NCBI RefSeq assembly: GCF_007991515.1
Contig: NZ_BJYM01000017.1
Location: 45,857-109,856 of the forward strand
Reading direction: 5' to 3'
Origin: Oceanobacillus sojae
Lineage (GTDB): Bacteria; Bacillota; Bacilli; Bacillales; Amphibacillaceae
Length of the DNA: 64,000 nt
The notes under the pieces are model-generated. The model worked only from the letters and a program-made list of their open reading frames with translations. It searched no databases and had not been told where the DNA came from. This document shows positions 19,203-27,612 of this stretch, piece by piece; position 1 is the stretch's first letter, and the number at the start of each line of letters is the position of its first letter. Position numbers and translations under genes: made by a program.

Positions 19203-19560
19203 TTAAAATATGTTCTTTCTTTTTGAAATCAATCTGCCCATTGTTTCAAAAACTAAATTTTTATCATTGTATTCCTGTTCCTCATTTTTACCCTGGTTCC
19301 TTTTGCTCCTTACCAGATAGCAAGAAATACTTCTCATCCAGCTTTCTAATGTTAAGGATTTTTTTAGTAAGCGATTTCTTTTTGTCAATTAAATATTTTT
19401 ATCATCTGTACCCCCTCTCCAGTTTCATTACGGCAGTGATATGGTCACAACATAATGTCATATTTTTATTACTTTAAAGTCCTGCCCCATGAAAAATATT
19501 CTTTAAAGAACATGATCTTCGCAAATCACTTAAAAATTATTCTAGCATGATAATTAGCCA

Positions 19561-19589
19561 TTGACAACAAATTGTATACAATTTATCAT
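19561..19589 (+). promoter_or_regulatory. sigma-A promoter with embedded palindromic operator
   Basis: TTGACA (19561-19566), 17-bp spacer, TATCAT (19584-19589). The spacer is filled by a perfect 16-bp palindrome AAATTGTATACAATTT (19569-19584), the form commonly bound by FCD-type GntR regulators. One such regulator is encoded 2.2 kb downstream (21807). Confidence 0.75.
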
Positions 19590-19605
19590 TTTTGGTATAC
19601 ATTAT

Positions 19606-19620
19606 TAGAAAGCGATTACA
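19606..19620 (+). promoter_or_regulatory. cre-like site downstream of the esterase promoter
   Basis: TAGAAAGCGATTACA matches WTGNAANCGNWNNCW except T to A at position 2. It lies just after the predicted start of transcription, where bound CcpA would block elongation. Confidence 0.55.
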
Positions 19621-19763
19621 AAATGGTTCTCTAAAATTTATAAATAAAAATATAGAAGGAGATTGATACAAATACACATTCATTCCAATATATACAGGAA
19701 AATAAGTTACTAATCAGAAAGTCTATTCACTTTACTTATGTCTTTTTTAAAAGGAGCATTTAC

Positions 19764-21557
19764 ATGAAAAATATTTCGAATTATAAAATTATTATGCCGG
19801 TGTTAGTTATACTCGTTGCCCTCATTGTGGTACTAATTACAAATAACCAAAATGACGAAACCATTGACAGTGATTCAGAAATTTCTACAGTGAATTTACA
19901 AGATGCCCCTGCATTTGATGAACAAAAGATTGATGATATTTCTTACCTTTTATCCCTTCCGGACACTGTTGATGAAGAACTCGTTCCACTAATAATTATT
20001 TCCAGCAATAACCAACAGCAAGTTTTAAATGCGTTAGCGGACTCTTCTATTCAGACGGAGAAAAAAGCTGTACTTATCAATATCAGTACCTCCATTAGCA
20101 AAGATGATCTTAAAACGGTTGTTGATGAAATAAGAAGCACTTATTCTATAGAAGACTCAAAAGTATTTGGTATCAACATGGGAGATTCTTCAGCAATAAC
20201 AGATCTAGAAGCTGATTTTAAAAAACTTTTCACCAACGTCATTACCATCTCTCCAGATAATATAGAAACAGAAAAAATTATTGCAGAAGTAGATAACCTG
20301 TTAGAACAAAGCAGAGGTATTATTTATAACAGTACTGTAAAACATCAGCATGTCTCAACAAACAGTAATACACCTGTTGTAGATGCCCTGGACGAGTCTC
20401 CTGATACAGTATGGGTCCCGGAAGAAAATGGAGAAAAGGAAGTTATTATTGCATTTGATAATGAAATAGTAGTTAGCCGATGGCAAGTAGAAGCCAATCA
20501 GCCAATTACATCCATGACTCTGCAAACGAGTTTAGATGGAGAAAAGTGGACAGACATCGACGTAATTCAAAGCAATAATCACAACAGAGTTGATCGAATA
20601 TTACCTGCAACAAACGCACAATATGTGCGATTTACAACAGATGAAGATGATATTGAAATAGCTGAATTGGAAATATACGCAGAATATGCTGTTGCTGCAT
20701 CATTTTCCTTTGAAGAATATACGAATGCAGCAGGAAATACCATGCCTTACCGTCTCTTTGTTCCCGATAATATTGACCAGCTAACAGATATACCCGTTAT
20801 TTTGTCTCTTCATGGAAGTGGACAACGAGGTACTGATAACAATCAGCATTTAGGTATTACAAAAGGGGAGGGCACTATTTTATGGACATTGCCAGAAATT
20901 CAAAAAGAACATCCGGCTCTCGTAGTTGCGCCTCAAATTAGTCCTGATCAATTATGGCGTGATGAAGAAGTGATGAACTCCATAGAACATATATTAGAAA
21001 GCCTCAAGAAAACATACCCTGATATAGACACAAATAGAATTTACGCTACAGGGGTGTCTATCGGGGCAGAAGGCATCTATAATCTAGCTATTAAAAATCC
21101 CGATTTATACGCTGCCTTGCTTCCTGTGGCAGGCGGACCGAATAATCCGGTAGGTGATGCTCCACCAGTAGAAGAAACTGTCATCCCTAATATTTCAAAG
21201 TATGCTGACATCCCTGCCTGGCTTATGCAATCTTATGATGATAGTGTAAGAGCTCACACACTTACTAACGAATTAGTAAACGCCTACAGAGAACTAGGCT
21301 ATAACCCAAAATATACAGTTTATTTACCAGGTGAAACAGAAAAAGTAGCCACAAGCACGCATAGCTCCTGGATATACGCTTATCAAGATGAACGAATTAT
21401 TGATTGGTTATTCTCTCAATATAAAACAGATCGTGTTGTTCCGGAAAATAAAGCTTATCAGCCTGTAGAAGAATATTCCGAAGAAGAAATCACCCAGTTG
21501 GAAACAGACAGAAGACACTATATTGATCTTGACGAATTTACCGAACTTGTGGAATGA
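19764..21557 (+). CDS. membrane-anchored esterase with discoidin-like domain
   Basis: A 597-residue protein. Residues 10-27 form a signal anchor followed by an acidic linker. Residues about 190-311 resemble a discoidin (F5/8 type C) carbohydrate-binding domain (ESPDTVWVPEENGEKEVIIAFD, then WQVEANQPITSMTLQTS, then ELEIYAEY). From about 318 on there is an alpha/beta hydrolase of the phospholipase/carboxylesterase type: LSLHGSGQRG oxyanion region, nucleophile Ser432 in GVSIG, Asp492/493 and His533 (THSSW). It probably acts outside the cell on a glycan- or plant-derived ester. The promoter carries GntR- and cre-type sites, linking it to sugar-acid catabolism. Substrate unknown. Confidence 0.8.
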   Translation: MKNISNYKIIMPVLVILVALIVVLITNNQNDETIDSDSEISTVNLQDAPAFDEQKIDDISYLLSLPDTVDEELVPLIIISSNNQQQVLNALADSSIQTEKKAVLINISTSISKDDLKTVVDEIRSTYSIEDSKVFGINMGDSSAITDLEADFKKLFTNVITISPDNIETEKIIAEVDNLLEQSRGIIYNSTVKHQHVSTNSNTPVVDALDESPDTVWVPEENGEKEVIIAFDNEIVVSRWQVEANQPITSMTLQTSLDGEKWTDIDVIQSNNHNRVDRILPATNAQYVRFTTDEDDIEIAELEIYAEYAVAASFSFEEYTNAAGNTMPYRLFVPDNIDQLTDIPVILSLHGSGQRGTDNNQHLGITKGEGTILWTLPEIQKEHPALVVAPQISPDQLWRDEEVMNSIEHILESLKKTYPDIDTNRIYATGVSIGAEGIYNLAIKNPDLYAALLPVAGGPNNPVGDAPPVEETVIPNISKYADIPAWLMQSYDDSVRAHTLTNELVNAYRELGYNPKYTVYLPGETEKVATSTHSSWIYAYQDERIIDWLFSQYKTDRVVPENKAYQPVEEYSEEEITQLETDRRHYIDLDEFTELVE

Positions 21558-21671
21558 AATGATATATTATTCTCTTAGAGAGTTATCTATATCTAAACGA
21601 AAGTTAATTAAAAAATAACTTTAATGCAATACACTTAAGTTTGTAAATAGGATGTAGAAAGTATGTGCTTT

Positions 21672-21710
21672 AAAACCTCTTTTGATATAATTATGAAAAG
21701 AGGTTTTTTT
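21672..21710 (+). terminator. terminator after the esterase gene
   Basis: AAAACCTCTTTT pairs with GAAAAGAGGTTTT around an AT-rich loop, followed by TTTT. It separates the esterase from the GntR gene, which must have its own promoter. Confidence 0.75.
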
Positions 21711-21806
21711 ATTATAGATAAAGTTTCCTCTTTTTATAATTTACAAAGGATAAATGAACCTATACATAACAACACATTTTATTTGATTTAATAAGGAGAA
21801 CGCGAA

Positions 21807-22424
21807 ATGACAAACAAGAAAGCCAAAACTGCACAAATTTATGCTTATGAAACAGTTAGAGATCGTATCTTACAAGGTAAATACGAAGGACAGACAAAAT
21901 TAATAGAAGATAAGTTGGCGAAAGAACTACAGATTAGTCGTACACCTGTCAGAGAGGCTATTCGTCGATTGGAGCAAGAAGGATTAATAAAAAATAAACG
22001 TATTATCAAACCTTCTCCAACAGATATTCGCCATATGTTTGAAATGCGTATCGTTATTGAGGGTTATGCTGCTTCAAAAGCTGCGAAATTCATGATACCT
22101 GATAATATTGCTATCATACGTTCAGCTATTGAAAAAGCAAAGCAATCCGAAGATCCTGAAGAAATTATTAACTTCAATAAACAATTTCATGACTATATCG
22201 TCAAAGAATCGCGTAATCCAATTATGATTGAGACAGTCGACCGGATGCAAGCCATTATCTATATGTTCAGCCATGCAGTCGTTTTTTATAACAGACCTTT
22301 TTTATTGGATGAACACAGCAACATTTGTGATGCTATTGAAAAACATGATCCAGTAGAAGCAAATAGGCTGATGCAGGAGCATTTACAGGCTGATTTGGAG
22401 TTTGTATTGAATATAACCGACTGA
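21807..22424 (+). CDS. GntR-family regulator, FCD subgroup
   Basis: A 205-residue protein: winged helix at about residues 10-70 (LIEDKLAKELQISRTPVREAIRRLEQEGLI) and a helical FCD domain after residue 80 (FEMRIVIEGYAASKAAKFM). It is monocistronic, with AAGGAGAA upstream. It is the best candidate to bind the palindrome AAATTGTATACAATTT at 19569-19584, and so to control the esterase and perhaps the C4-acid operon. The ligand is probably a sugar acid. Confidence 0.87.
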   Translation: MTNKKAKTAQIYAYETVRDRILQGKYEGQTKLIEDKLAKELQISRTPVREAIRRLEQEGLIKNKRIIKPSPTDIRHMFEMRIVIEGYAASKAAKFMIPDNIAIIRSAIEKAKQSEDPEEIINFNKQFHDYIVKESRNPIMIETVDRMQAIIYMFSHAVVFYNRPFLLDEHSNICDAIEKHDPVEANRLMQEHLQADLEFVLNITD

Positions 22425-22525
22425 CCAGCAATACAAACTTGATAATTTTTTGTAAGGACATTGTCTATATAAAAGAAATCTCTTCTTCCCGCTTGAATCC
22501 AGGTTGAAGAGTCTTCTTTTCTCGC

Positions 22526-23293
22526 TTATGATTCATCTACATCGGCTACAACAGTTTGCTGATAATCAATTAAGATTACAGAACGTACACCAGCTTCGTC
22601 ACCGTCGCCTTTTTCAATAGGGCTGACATAATGCGAAACTGCCGAATCCGCTACACCATAGGATTCTAATGGCTTTGTGATTTCAAAAATCTCTTTCACA
22701 TCTTCCTGATCAACCGTATCAAAAATCTCTCCTGCTGCTTTTGGAACACCAATGGCGTTGGTACCGCCTTTCACATTCTCTCTTTTAATTAAATGAGCAA
22801 AAGTAAACGGCTCTCCATCCTGATGAAAGCAGTTTGGTGAAGAAACAGCTTTATCTGTATCATTTTCCACATAGAGCTTTACAAAATGCACACCAACATG
22901 AATCGGCATAATGCGGTCTTCTTCCTTCCAAAATGTTTCATGATAATCAAACAGGATAATTTTTTCTAATAATTTATTTGCTTGTATTTCTTTATCAATG
23001 CAAGCAAATTCACGATAAGATCCTGGATACTCCGGATTAAATTTACCTTGGAAGTACGCAGAGTACTCCTCTCCGTCTTTTGTCAGTGTTGGAAGCCATT
23101 CAATCTGACTAGAGGATGGCAGTACAAGTGCACGTGAATATCTTCTGTAGCGATTTAATCCTTTAGCATATTCATCGGCAGGAAGGTCCTCAAAATAATT
23201 TAATAATGTCTGGTAGTCTGCTTCTATACCTTCATAGTTTAATTGCTGCATTAAATCATACCGCGCATAGCCATTGTTTTTTAAATTGCTCAT
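22526..23293 (-). CDS. 2-oxoglutarate/Fe(II) dioxygenase, amino-acid hydroxylase-like
   Basis: A 255-residue protein of the 2OG-Fe_Oxy_2 family, to which the Bacillus L-isoleucine 4-hydroxylase belongs. The iron facial triad is visible as His157-x-Asp159 (CFHQDGEPF) and His221 (AVSHYVSP), with Arg237 in GVRSVILIDYQ positioned to hold 2-oxoglutarate. Such enzymes hydroxylate free aliphatic amino acids with O2, releasing succinate and CO2. It stands alone, so its partner pathway is not indicated. The ATG is chosen because AGGAGTA precedes it. Confidence 0.85.
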   Translation of the reverse strand: MSNLKNNGYARYDLMQQLNYEGIEADYQTLLNYFEDLPADEYAKGLNRYRRYSRALVLPSSSQIEWLPTLTKDGEEYSAYFQGKFNPEYPGSYREFACIDKEIQANKLLEKIILFDYHETFWKEEDRIMPIHVGVHFVKLYVENDTDKAVSSPNCFHQDGEPFTFAHLIKRENVKGGTNAIGVPKAAGEIFDTVDQEDVKEIFEITKPLESYGVADSAVSHYVSPIEKGDGDEAGVRSVILIDYQQTVVADVDES

Positions 23294-23334
23294 CTATATT
23301 ACTCCTTTATTGTGTAAACTTCTTGTTATTCAGG

Positions 23335-23368
23335 TAAGTTGGGTCTAAAAAATTATAGTCCCAACTTA
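23335..23368 (-). promoter_or_regulatory. hairpin in the leader of the dioxygenase gene
   Basis: TAAGTTGGG (23335-23343) pairs with CCCAACTTA (23360-23368) about 40 bp upstream of the start codon. It could be an operator or an RNA leader structure. Apart from this hairpin and the terminator at 23521 nothing is seen between 23294 and 23564. Confidence 0.35.
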
Positions 23369-23520
23369 TAATTTTAGATGATTAGAACTGAAAAAACAAA
23401 TGGGATAGTAGCTAAGTTAAGCAATATAATGATAGCAAATAAAAAGGTCTAAAAGCTATTCACGAATTAAAACACATGCTTACTAAAAAAGAGATAGTAC
23501 TTTCATTTTTCAAGTAATAA

Positions 23521-23564
23521 ACCGAATGAAATTAACTTACAAACTGATTTCATTCGGTCTATTT
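23521..23564 (-). terminator. terminator of the galactitol-type PTS operon
   Basis: ACCGAATGAAAT (23521-23532) pairs perfectly with ATTTCATTCGGT (23547-23558), just after the aldolase stop on the minus strand. Confidence 0.75.
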
Positions 23565-24194
23565 TTACCCACTCACATACGTTTTAAACCCTTCTAAAGT
23601 ATTATCTAAATCCTGTTCAGTCAGAGGGTTCACGCTATTTAACGTGTAACTTCCATATGCCAGCAGCGCAACTTCCTCAATTACTTCTGCTCTACGATAT
23701 GCATCCTTCAAATTACTTCCAACGGCTACTACACCATGATTAGCCAACAGGACTCCTTGATTATCTCCTAACGTCTCCACTGCATAGTTTGCCAGCTGCT
23801 CCGACCCATAAGTAGCATATGGAGCTACCGGAATTTCTCTTCCAATATCAGCAATCATATAATGAACTGGCGGTATCGGCTTATGCGCGCAGGCAAACAT
23901 CGTAGCATATGTTGAATGTGTGTGGACAATTGCTTTAATCTCTGGACTTTTCGCATAAATATGGCTATGCATTGGTGTTTCTGATGATGGCTTTCGATGG
24001 CCATGTACGACTTCACCGCTTCGCAAATCCACCTCAAGTACATCCTCTTCTTTCATCTCATCATACGGTAATGCAGAAGGAGTGATATACATCATATCCC
24101 CATGTCTAATACTTACATTTCCCGATGTACCAACTGTCAGCCCGCTATTGGAACACATTTTTGCGTATTTAACTACTTCCTGTTTCATATTCAA
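23565..24194 (-). CDS. class II aldolase, L-fuculose-1-phosphate aldolase-like
   Basis: A zinc-dependent class II aldolase/adducin-family protein. Counting from the most upstream ATG (24209), the motifs are GTSGNVSIR (28-36), acid Glu77 (SSETPMHSHIY) and zinc ligands His96/His98 (VHTHST) and His158 (LANHGV). The TTG at 24194 is preferred as start because GGAGG lies 8 bases before it. Relatives cleave a ketose 1-phosphate to dihydroxyacetone phosphate and an aldehyde. It is the last gene of an operon with a galactitol-type PTS and a polyol dehydrogenase, fitting cleavage of a ketose phosphate made from an imported alditol. The alternative, an OtnC-type decarboxylase of the same fold, is less likely here. 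Confidence 0.85.
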   Translation of the reverse strand: MNMKQEVVKYAKMCSNSGLTVGTSGNVSIRHGDMMYITPSALPYDEMKEEDVLEVDLRSGEVVHGHRKPSSETPMHSHIYAKSPEIKAIVHTHSTYATMFACAHKPIPPVHYMIADIGREIPVAPYATYGSEQLANYAVETLGDNQGVLLANHGVVAVGSNLKDAYRRAEVIEEVALLAYGSYTLNSVNPLTEQDLDNTLEGFKTYVSG

Positions 24195-24221
24195 GAGATA
24201 TTCCTCCATTCTATTTTTAAA

Positions 24222-25244
24222 TTACAATAACACCGCATTTTTTATAACTTTTCCTTCCTTATGGTTAATAATCGCCTGCTCCACTTCATCCAGTCCATAT
24301 TCCCCATTCACAAAAATATCAGCTGTAATTGTTCCTTGTGTAATCAGATCAAAGGCTGCTTTTACATGCCGGGGTGTTGTATGGAATATCCCTTTTAAGG
24401 TCAACTGAGAGTAATGCAGTAAATTCGTTTGTGTTGTAATCGTTGTATTCGATTTTGGTCCGCCAAATAAATTAACCAGTCCCCCTTTTCGTGCCATAAG
24501 GATGGTATTTTCCCACACTTCAGGCATCCCTACTGCCTCAATGGCCACATCTACACCACGATTATTTTCTGTAAGACTTTTTACTGCTTCTACAATATCC
24601 TCTACCTTACTTATATTAATAGTTGCAGATGCCCCCAGCTCCTTTGCAACTTCTAATCTTTCGGAGTTCATATCCGTTGCTATGACATATGCTCCTTTTA
24701 AAGATGCTAATTTAATAAAAAACAATCCAATCGGTCCTGCTCCATTAACTACCACTCTATCTCCCAGTTTAATATTCGACTCTTCGATGCCATATACCGC
24801 GCATGATAAAGGTTCTGTTAATGCAGCACTTTTAAATGAAACTGAATCAGGTATTAAAAATGTGTTTTGATCTACGATTCGTTTAGGTATTCGTTGATAT
24901 TCTGCATAAGCACCCCAGTTAATTAGTAAATCCTCACACATTGAATGCTGCCCTTGTTTACAGTAATAGCATTGATTACAAGGTGCAGAATTATGAGCTA
25001 CTACTCTATCTCCTACTTTGAACTTAATTACATTTTCTCCAACAGCTTCTACCACTCCTGCTGCCTCATGCCCAAATAGTATAGGCGGCTCTAAAAGCGG
25101 ATACCCTCTCACATACGTTTTTACATCTGTTCCACAGGTAAGAGCTACCTTATTTCTAACAATAATTTCTCCTTCATTTGGAGATGGTTTATCTACTTCT
25201 TCAATTCTTATATCCTCTGGTCCGTAAAAAGATGCTGCCTTCAT
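24222..25244 (-). CDS. zinc-dependent polyol(-phosphate) dehydrogenase
   Basis: A 340-residue medium-chain dehydrogenase. CGTD and GHEA carry the catalytic zinc Cys/His/Glu, CNQCYYCKQGQHSMC the four structural-zinc cysteines, and VVNGAGPIGLFF the NAD loop. The ATG at 25244 is used because GAGGAGAG precedes it and the frame upstream only translates the operator-like repeat. Between a IIC gene (60 bp upstream) and an aldolase, it should oxidise the phosphorylated alditol to a ketose phosphate, as galactitol-1-phosphate dehydrogenase does. Confidence 0.85.
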   Translation of the reverse strand: MKAASFYGPEDIRIEEVDKPSPNEGEIIVRNKVALTCGTDVKTYVRGYPLLEPPILFGHEAAGVVEAVGENVIKFKVGDRVVAHNSAPCNQCYYCKQGQHSMCEDLLINWGAYAEYQRIPKRIVDQNTFLIPDSVSFKSAALTEPLSCAVYGIEESNIKLGDRVVVNGAGPIGLFFIKLASLKGAYVIATDMNSERLEVAKELGASATINISKVEDIVEAVKSLTENNRGVDVAIEAVGMPEVWENTILMARKGGLVNLFGGPKSNTTITTQTNLLHYSQLTLKGIFHTTPRHVKAAFDLITQGTITADIFVNGEYGLDEVEQAIINHKEGKVIKNAVLL

Positions 25245-25272
25245 TATATCTCTCCTCATTAGTTTTAAGTTA

Positions 25273-25294
25273 TTGGGTTGTTGGGTCAAGTTAT
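25273..25294 (-). repeat. copy 1 of a 21-bp repeat upstream of the dehydrogenase gene
   Basis: TGGGTTGTTGGGTCAAGTTAT here is identical to 27588-27608 in the promoter of the same operon. It holds two ACCCAA units 8 bp apart on the minus strand, and a TTGACC that could be a -35 box, although the -10 at the right distance (AAAACT) is poor. Probable regulator site. Confidence 0.6.
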
Positions 25295-25303
25295 GATGAA
25301 CTT

Positions 25304-26752
25304 TCACCCTGTTTTCTTCTCTTGTGACTTATTATCCTCATTTTTTTCAAATTCTTTTTTTCGTAACTTCGGTATAAAAAAGTAAATATAAGAAAAGATG
25401 GATACTGCTACTAAGATGACGATTCCAATCACAATTCCTAAAGTCCACTCTGAGCCACTGATAAATGGAAGCATCAATAACCATGGAAGTAAAAATGAGC
25501 CGCCTCCCAGACTCGATATTAGAGAAGCATTTTCAGGTATATTAAAGCTTGCCGCCTCTGCCAATTGTGTTTGCAACGGTGCAATAAATGTAGCAATTAA
25601 TAAAATCCCTGCCATAAAGAATGAGCCGATGAGCACACCCCTAATTAAATTCCCTCTGCTCCAGACTACTGCCCAAACAGCAAAGAATGGCAGTACAGCT
25701 AAATCTGTAAAAGGCAAAAGCTGATTAATTCCGGAAAAGCTTAATACTACAGCAAGTATTAGAGTAATAGGGACTAATAATAATCCGGTTGCTACTACAC
25801 TGGGATTCCCTACAACAGTAGCTACATCCAGGCCAATAAGAAGCTCTCTTCCTGGAAATTTCTTATTCAGAAACTTCTTTGCTCCATCAGATATAGGGAG
25901 CAGCCCCTCCATAAGTAACCGGACCATCCTTGGAAAAATCATCATTACTGCACCTAAAGTTATAGCAGTGGTCAGTAATTGACTAATGCCACTTTCTAAT
26001 TCTCCCGCCATAATTTGTGGAAAAAAGGCAAGTGCTCCAATTAATGCCCCCAGAACCGTTCCAATAAACAAAGGCTCTCCTAAAATTCCGTATTTCTTTT
26101 GAATCTTATCTGGATCAGCATTTAATTTATTTAATCCCGGTATTTTATCTAAAACTTTATCTAGGACCATCCCTACAGGTGCCCAAGCCATTGTTTGCAT
26201 ATGTGGCAATGAAACTCCAGGCAGTCCGAAAAATTCCTGTACCTTTGGTGCTGTCATGTCTGCCAGCTTTAATGTAATGACTAAAGCTACCAGTCCAATG
26301 ACAATTGATAAAATAAAATTATTCGTAGCTGCGTAGATAAATGCAGCTCCAAAAATAAACTGCCAATAATTCCACATATCGATATTTAATGTTTTAGTGA
26401 ACTTAGTAATAATCAGTAAAATATTTAACAGGATGCCTAAACCAAAAATCCACGGAAGTATCGTAGTGGCTGAAAATGCTGCCGCAGCAGCGGTCGGCCA
26501 GCCTGTATCAAGTATTGTTAAATTTATATTCAAATTACTTACCATTGCTTCAGCTGCCGGTCCCAGCGTTTCCACCATCAAACCAATCACCAGGTTAATC
26601 CCTATAAAACCTATACCTACCGTCAATCCCGCTCTTATTGCCTTCCCAATTGGTACTTGAAAAATCATTGCCATAATAAAAATAATAAACGGCATAATAA
26701 TGCTTGGTCCAAGATTTAAAATAAAATCGATAACCTCGCGAACAGCTCCCAT
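25304..26752 (-). CDS. PTS galactitol-family IIC permease
   Basis: A 482-residue polytopic protein of the EIIC-Gat type: FIIFIMAMIFQVPIGKAIRAGLTVGIGF near the start, TGWPTAAAAAFSATTILPW, and LIGLDVATVVGNPSVVATGLLLVPITL. It forms the membrane channel that imports and phosphorylates a polyol with the IIA and IIB encoded upstream. It starts 6 bp after the IIB stop. The substrate is a hexitol, pentitol or deoxy-alditol and is not readable from the sequence. Confidence 0.92.
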   Translation of the reverse strand: MGAVREVIDFILNLGPSIIMPFIIFIMAMIFQVPIGKAIRAGLTVGIGFIGINLVIGLMVETLGPAAEAMVSNLNINLTILDTGWPTAAAAAFSATTILPWIFGLGILLNILLIITKFTKTLNIDMWNYWQFIFGAAFIYAATNNFILSIVIGLVALVITLKLADMTAPKVQEFFGLPGVSLPHMQTMAWAPVGMVLDKVLDKIPGLNKLNADPDKIQKKYGILGEPLFIGTVLGALIGALAFFPQIMAGELESGISQLLTTAITLGAVMMIFPRMVRLLMEGLLPISDGAKKFLNKKFPGRELLIGLDVATVVGNPSVVATGLLLVPITLILAVVLSFSGINQLLPFTDLAVLPFFAVWAVVWSRGNLIRGVLIGSFFMAGILLIATFIAPLQTQLAEAASFNIPENASLISSLGGGSFLLPWLLMLPFISGSEWTLGIVIGIVILVAVSIFSYIYFFIPKLRKKEFEKNEDNKSQEKKTG

Positions 26753-26758
26753 AATTGT

Positions 26759-27046
26759 TTACCCCCTTTGGAGATAGCTTTTTATTTCTTCATTTACTTC
26801 TTCTACACCAAGCCCTGTTAAAAAAGGTACCCCGCGGAGCACTGGAATATCGGTATCTAAATTTACTTCTGCTGTACTGACAATTACATCTGGATTCACC
26901 GATTGAATTTGTGAAGCTATTTCAGAAGTGCGGCACTGATAAAATTCAGCCTGATATCCATTAGACTCTAAATATTCTCTTATCTGTTCTATCACCGATG
27001 TAGACGTTGCAACTCCTGTACCACAAGCTACGATAATCTTATTCAT
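26759..27046 (-). CDS. PTS galactitol-family IIB
   Basis: A 95-residue IIB protein. The phospho-cysteine motif MNKIIVACGTGVATST has Cys8 as the active residue. The ATG at 27046 follows GGGGAG and puts the motif at the N-terminus as in all relatives; the longer frame from 27076 would add ten residues and overlap the IIA gene. It transfers phosphate from the IIA to the imported polyol. Confidence 0.9.
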   Translation of the reverse strand: MNKIIVACGTGVATSTSVIEQIREYLESNGYQAEFYQCRTSEIASQIQSVNPDVIVSTAEVNLDTDIPVLRGVPFLTGLGVEEVNEEIKSYLQRG

Positions 27047-27066
27047 GATTTTTCTCCCCTTTTCTA

Positions 27067-27528
27067 TTAATTCCATGTGTCTATCAGTGAAACAATTTCT
27101 TTTGCCGACTGCGCCTTTAATACCAAATTTTTCTTTTGATTATCCCTGAAAAGCTCCATCACCCCTTTCAATACATTCAAATGTGCTGAACTATCTTTTA
27201 AAGCTAATACAAAAACGATATCAGGATATATTGACTTTTGTTTATTTTCCATTAGTTGAAACGTAATATCACTATTTAACTTAATCACGCTAATAATAGA
27301 ATGATTGATATGTTCTGTTTCTGTATGCGGTATAGCGATAGAACAATCTTCCATCAATAATCCCGTTGGATGTTCCTGCTCTCTTTCTATTAAAGCTTGT
27401 TTAAAGGAATCTTTGACATATCCCCCTTGTATCAGTTCATTACTAATACATCCAAATAATTCCTGTTGACTTGAAGCCCCCTCAATATTGCTGGCTATAA
27501 ATTTATAACTCAGGCCTAGGCTGCTCAT
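27067..27528 (-). CDS. PTS IIA (fructose/galactitol type)
   Basis: A 153-residue EIIA of the mannitol/fructose superfamily with phospho-histidine motif SIAIPHTETEHINHS. The ATG at 27528 is preferred: GAGGGGTGG lies 7 bases upstream. The frame upstream (starting at a TTG at 27603) only reads through the promoter, cre site and repeat. First structural gene of the operon. Confidence 0.88.
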   Translation of the reverse strand: MSSLGLSYKFIASNIEGASSQQELFGCISNELIQGGYVKDSFKQALIEREQEHPTGLLMEDCSIAIPHTETEHINHSIISVIKLNSDITFQLMENKQKSIYPDIVFVLALKDSSAHLNVLKGVMELFRDNQKKNLVLKAQSAKEIVSLIDTWN

Positions 27529-27547
27529 TACAATACCACCCCTCAAA

Positions 27548-27563
27548 ATGATTGCGCTTTCAT
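27548..27563 (-). promoter_or_regulatory. cre site of the galactitol-type PTS operon
   Basis: On the minus strand ATGAAAGCGCAATCAT fits the cre consensus without mismatch. It lies about 12 bp downstream of the -10 box, where CcpA would act as a roadblock. Confidence 0.85.
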
Positions 27564-27574
27564 TTCTTTTGTTA

Positions 27575-27608
27575 AGTATATAGTCAATGGGTTGTTGGGT
27601 CAAGTTAT
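27575..27608 (-). promoter_or_regulatory. promoter with repeat copy 2 (operator)
   Basis: Minus strand: TTGACC (27603-27598), 17-bp spacer, TATACT (27580-27575), a good sigma-A promoter. The -35 lies in the 21-bp repeat (27588-27608) shared with 25273-25294. The adjacent GntR/UTRA gene makes it the likely operator. Confidence 0.75.
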
Positions 27609-27612
27609 TTTT

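Larger units (their letters stand above)
19106..19763. other. 658-bp divergent regulatory region
   Basis: No gene is supported here. It separates the gntP operon (minus) from the esterase gene (plus) and holds a cre-like site near the gntP side (19189-19202) and, on the esterase side, a full promoter with a palindromic operator and a second cre-like site (19561-19620). The stretch 19205-19560 is AT-rich and shows nothing firm. Confidence 0.6.

Noticed and set aside
18732..19226. 164-residue plus-strand frame antisense to gntP
   Set aside because: Ile/Ala/Pro-rich translation typical of the antisense of a membrane protein gene; no ribosome site.
27529..27603. N-terminal extension of the galactitol-type IIA from a TTG at 27603
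   Set aside because: The extension would translate the promoter, the cre site and the 21-bp repeat; the ATG at 27528 has a good ribosome site.
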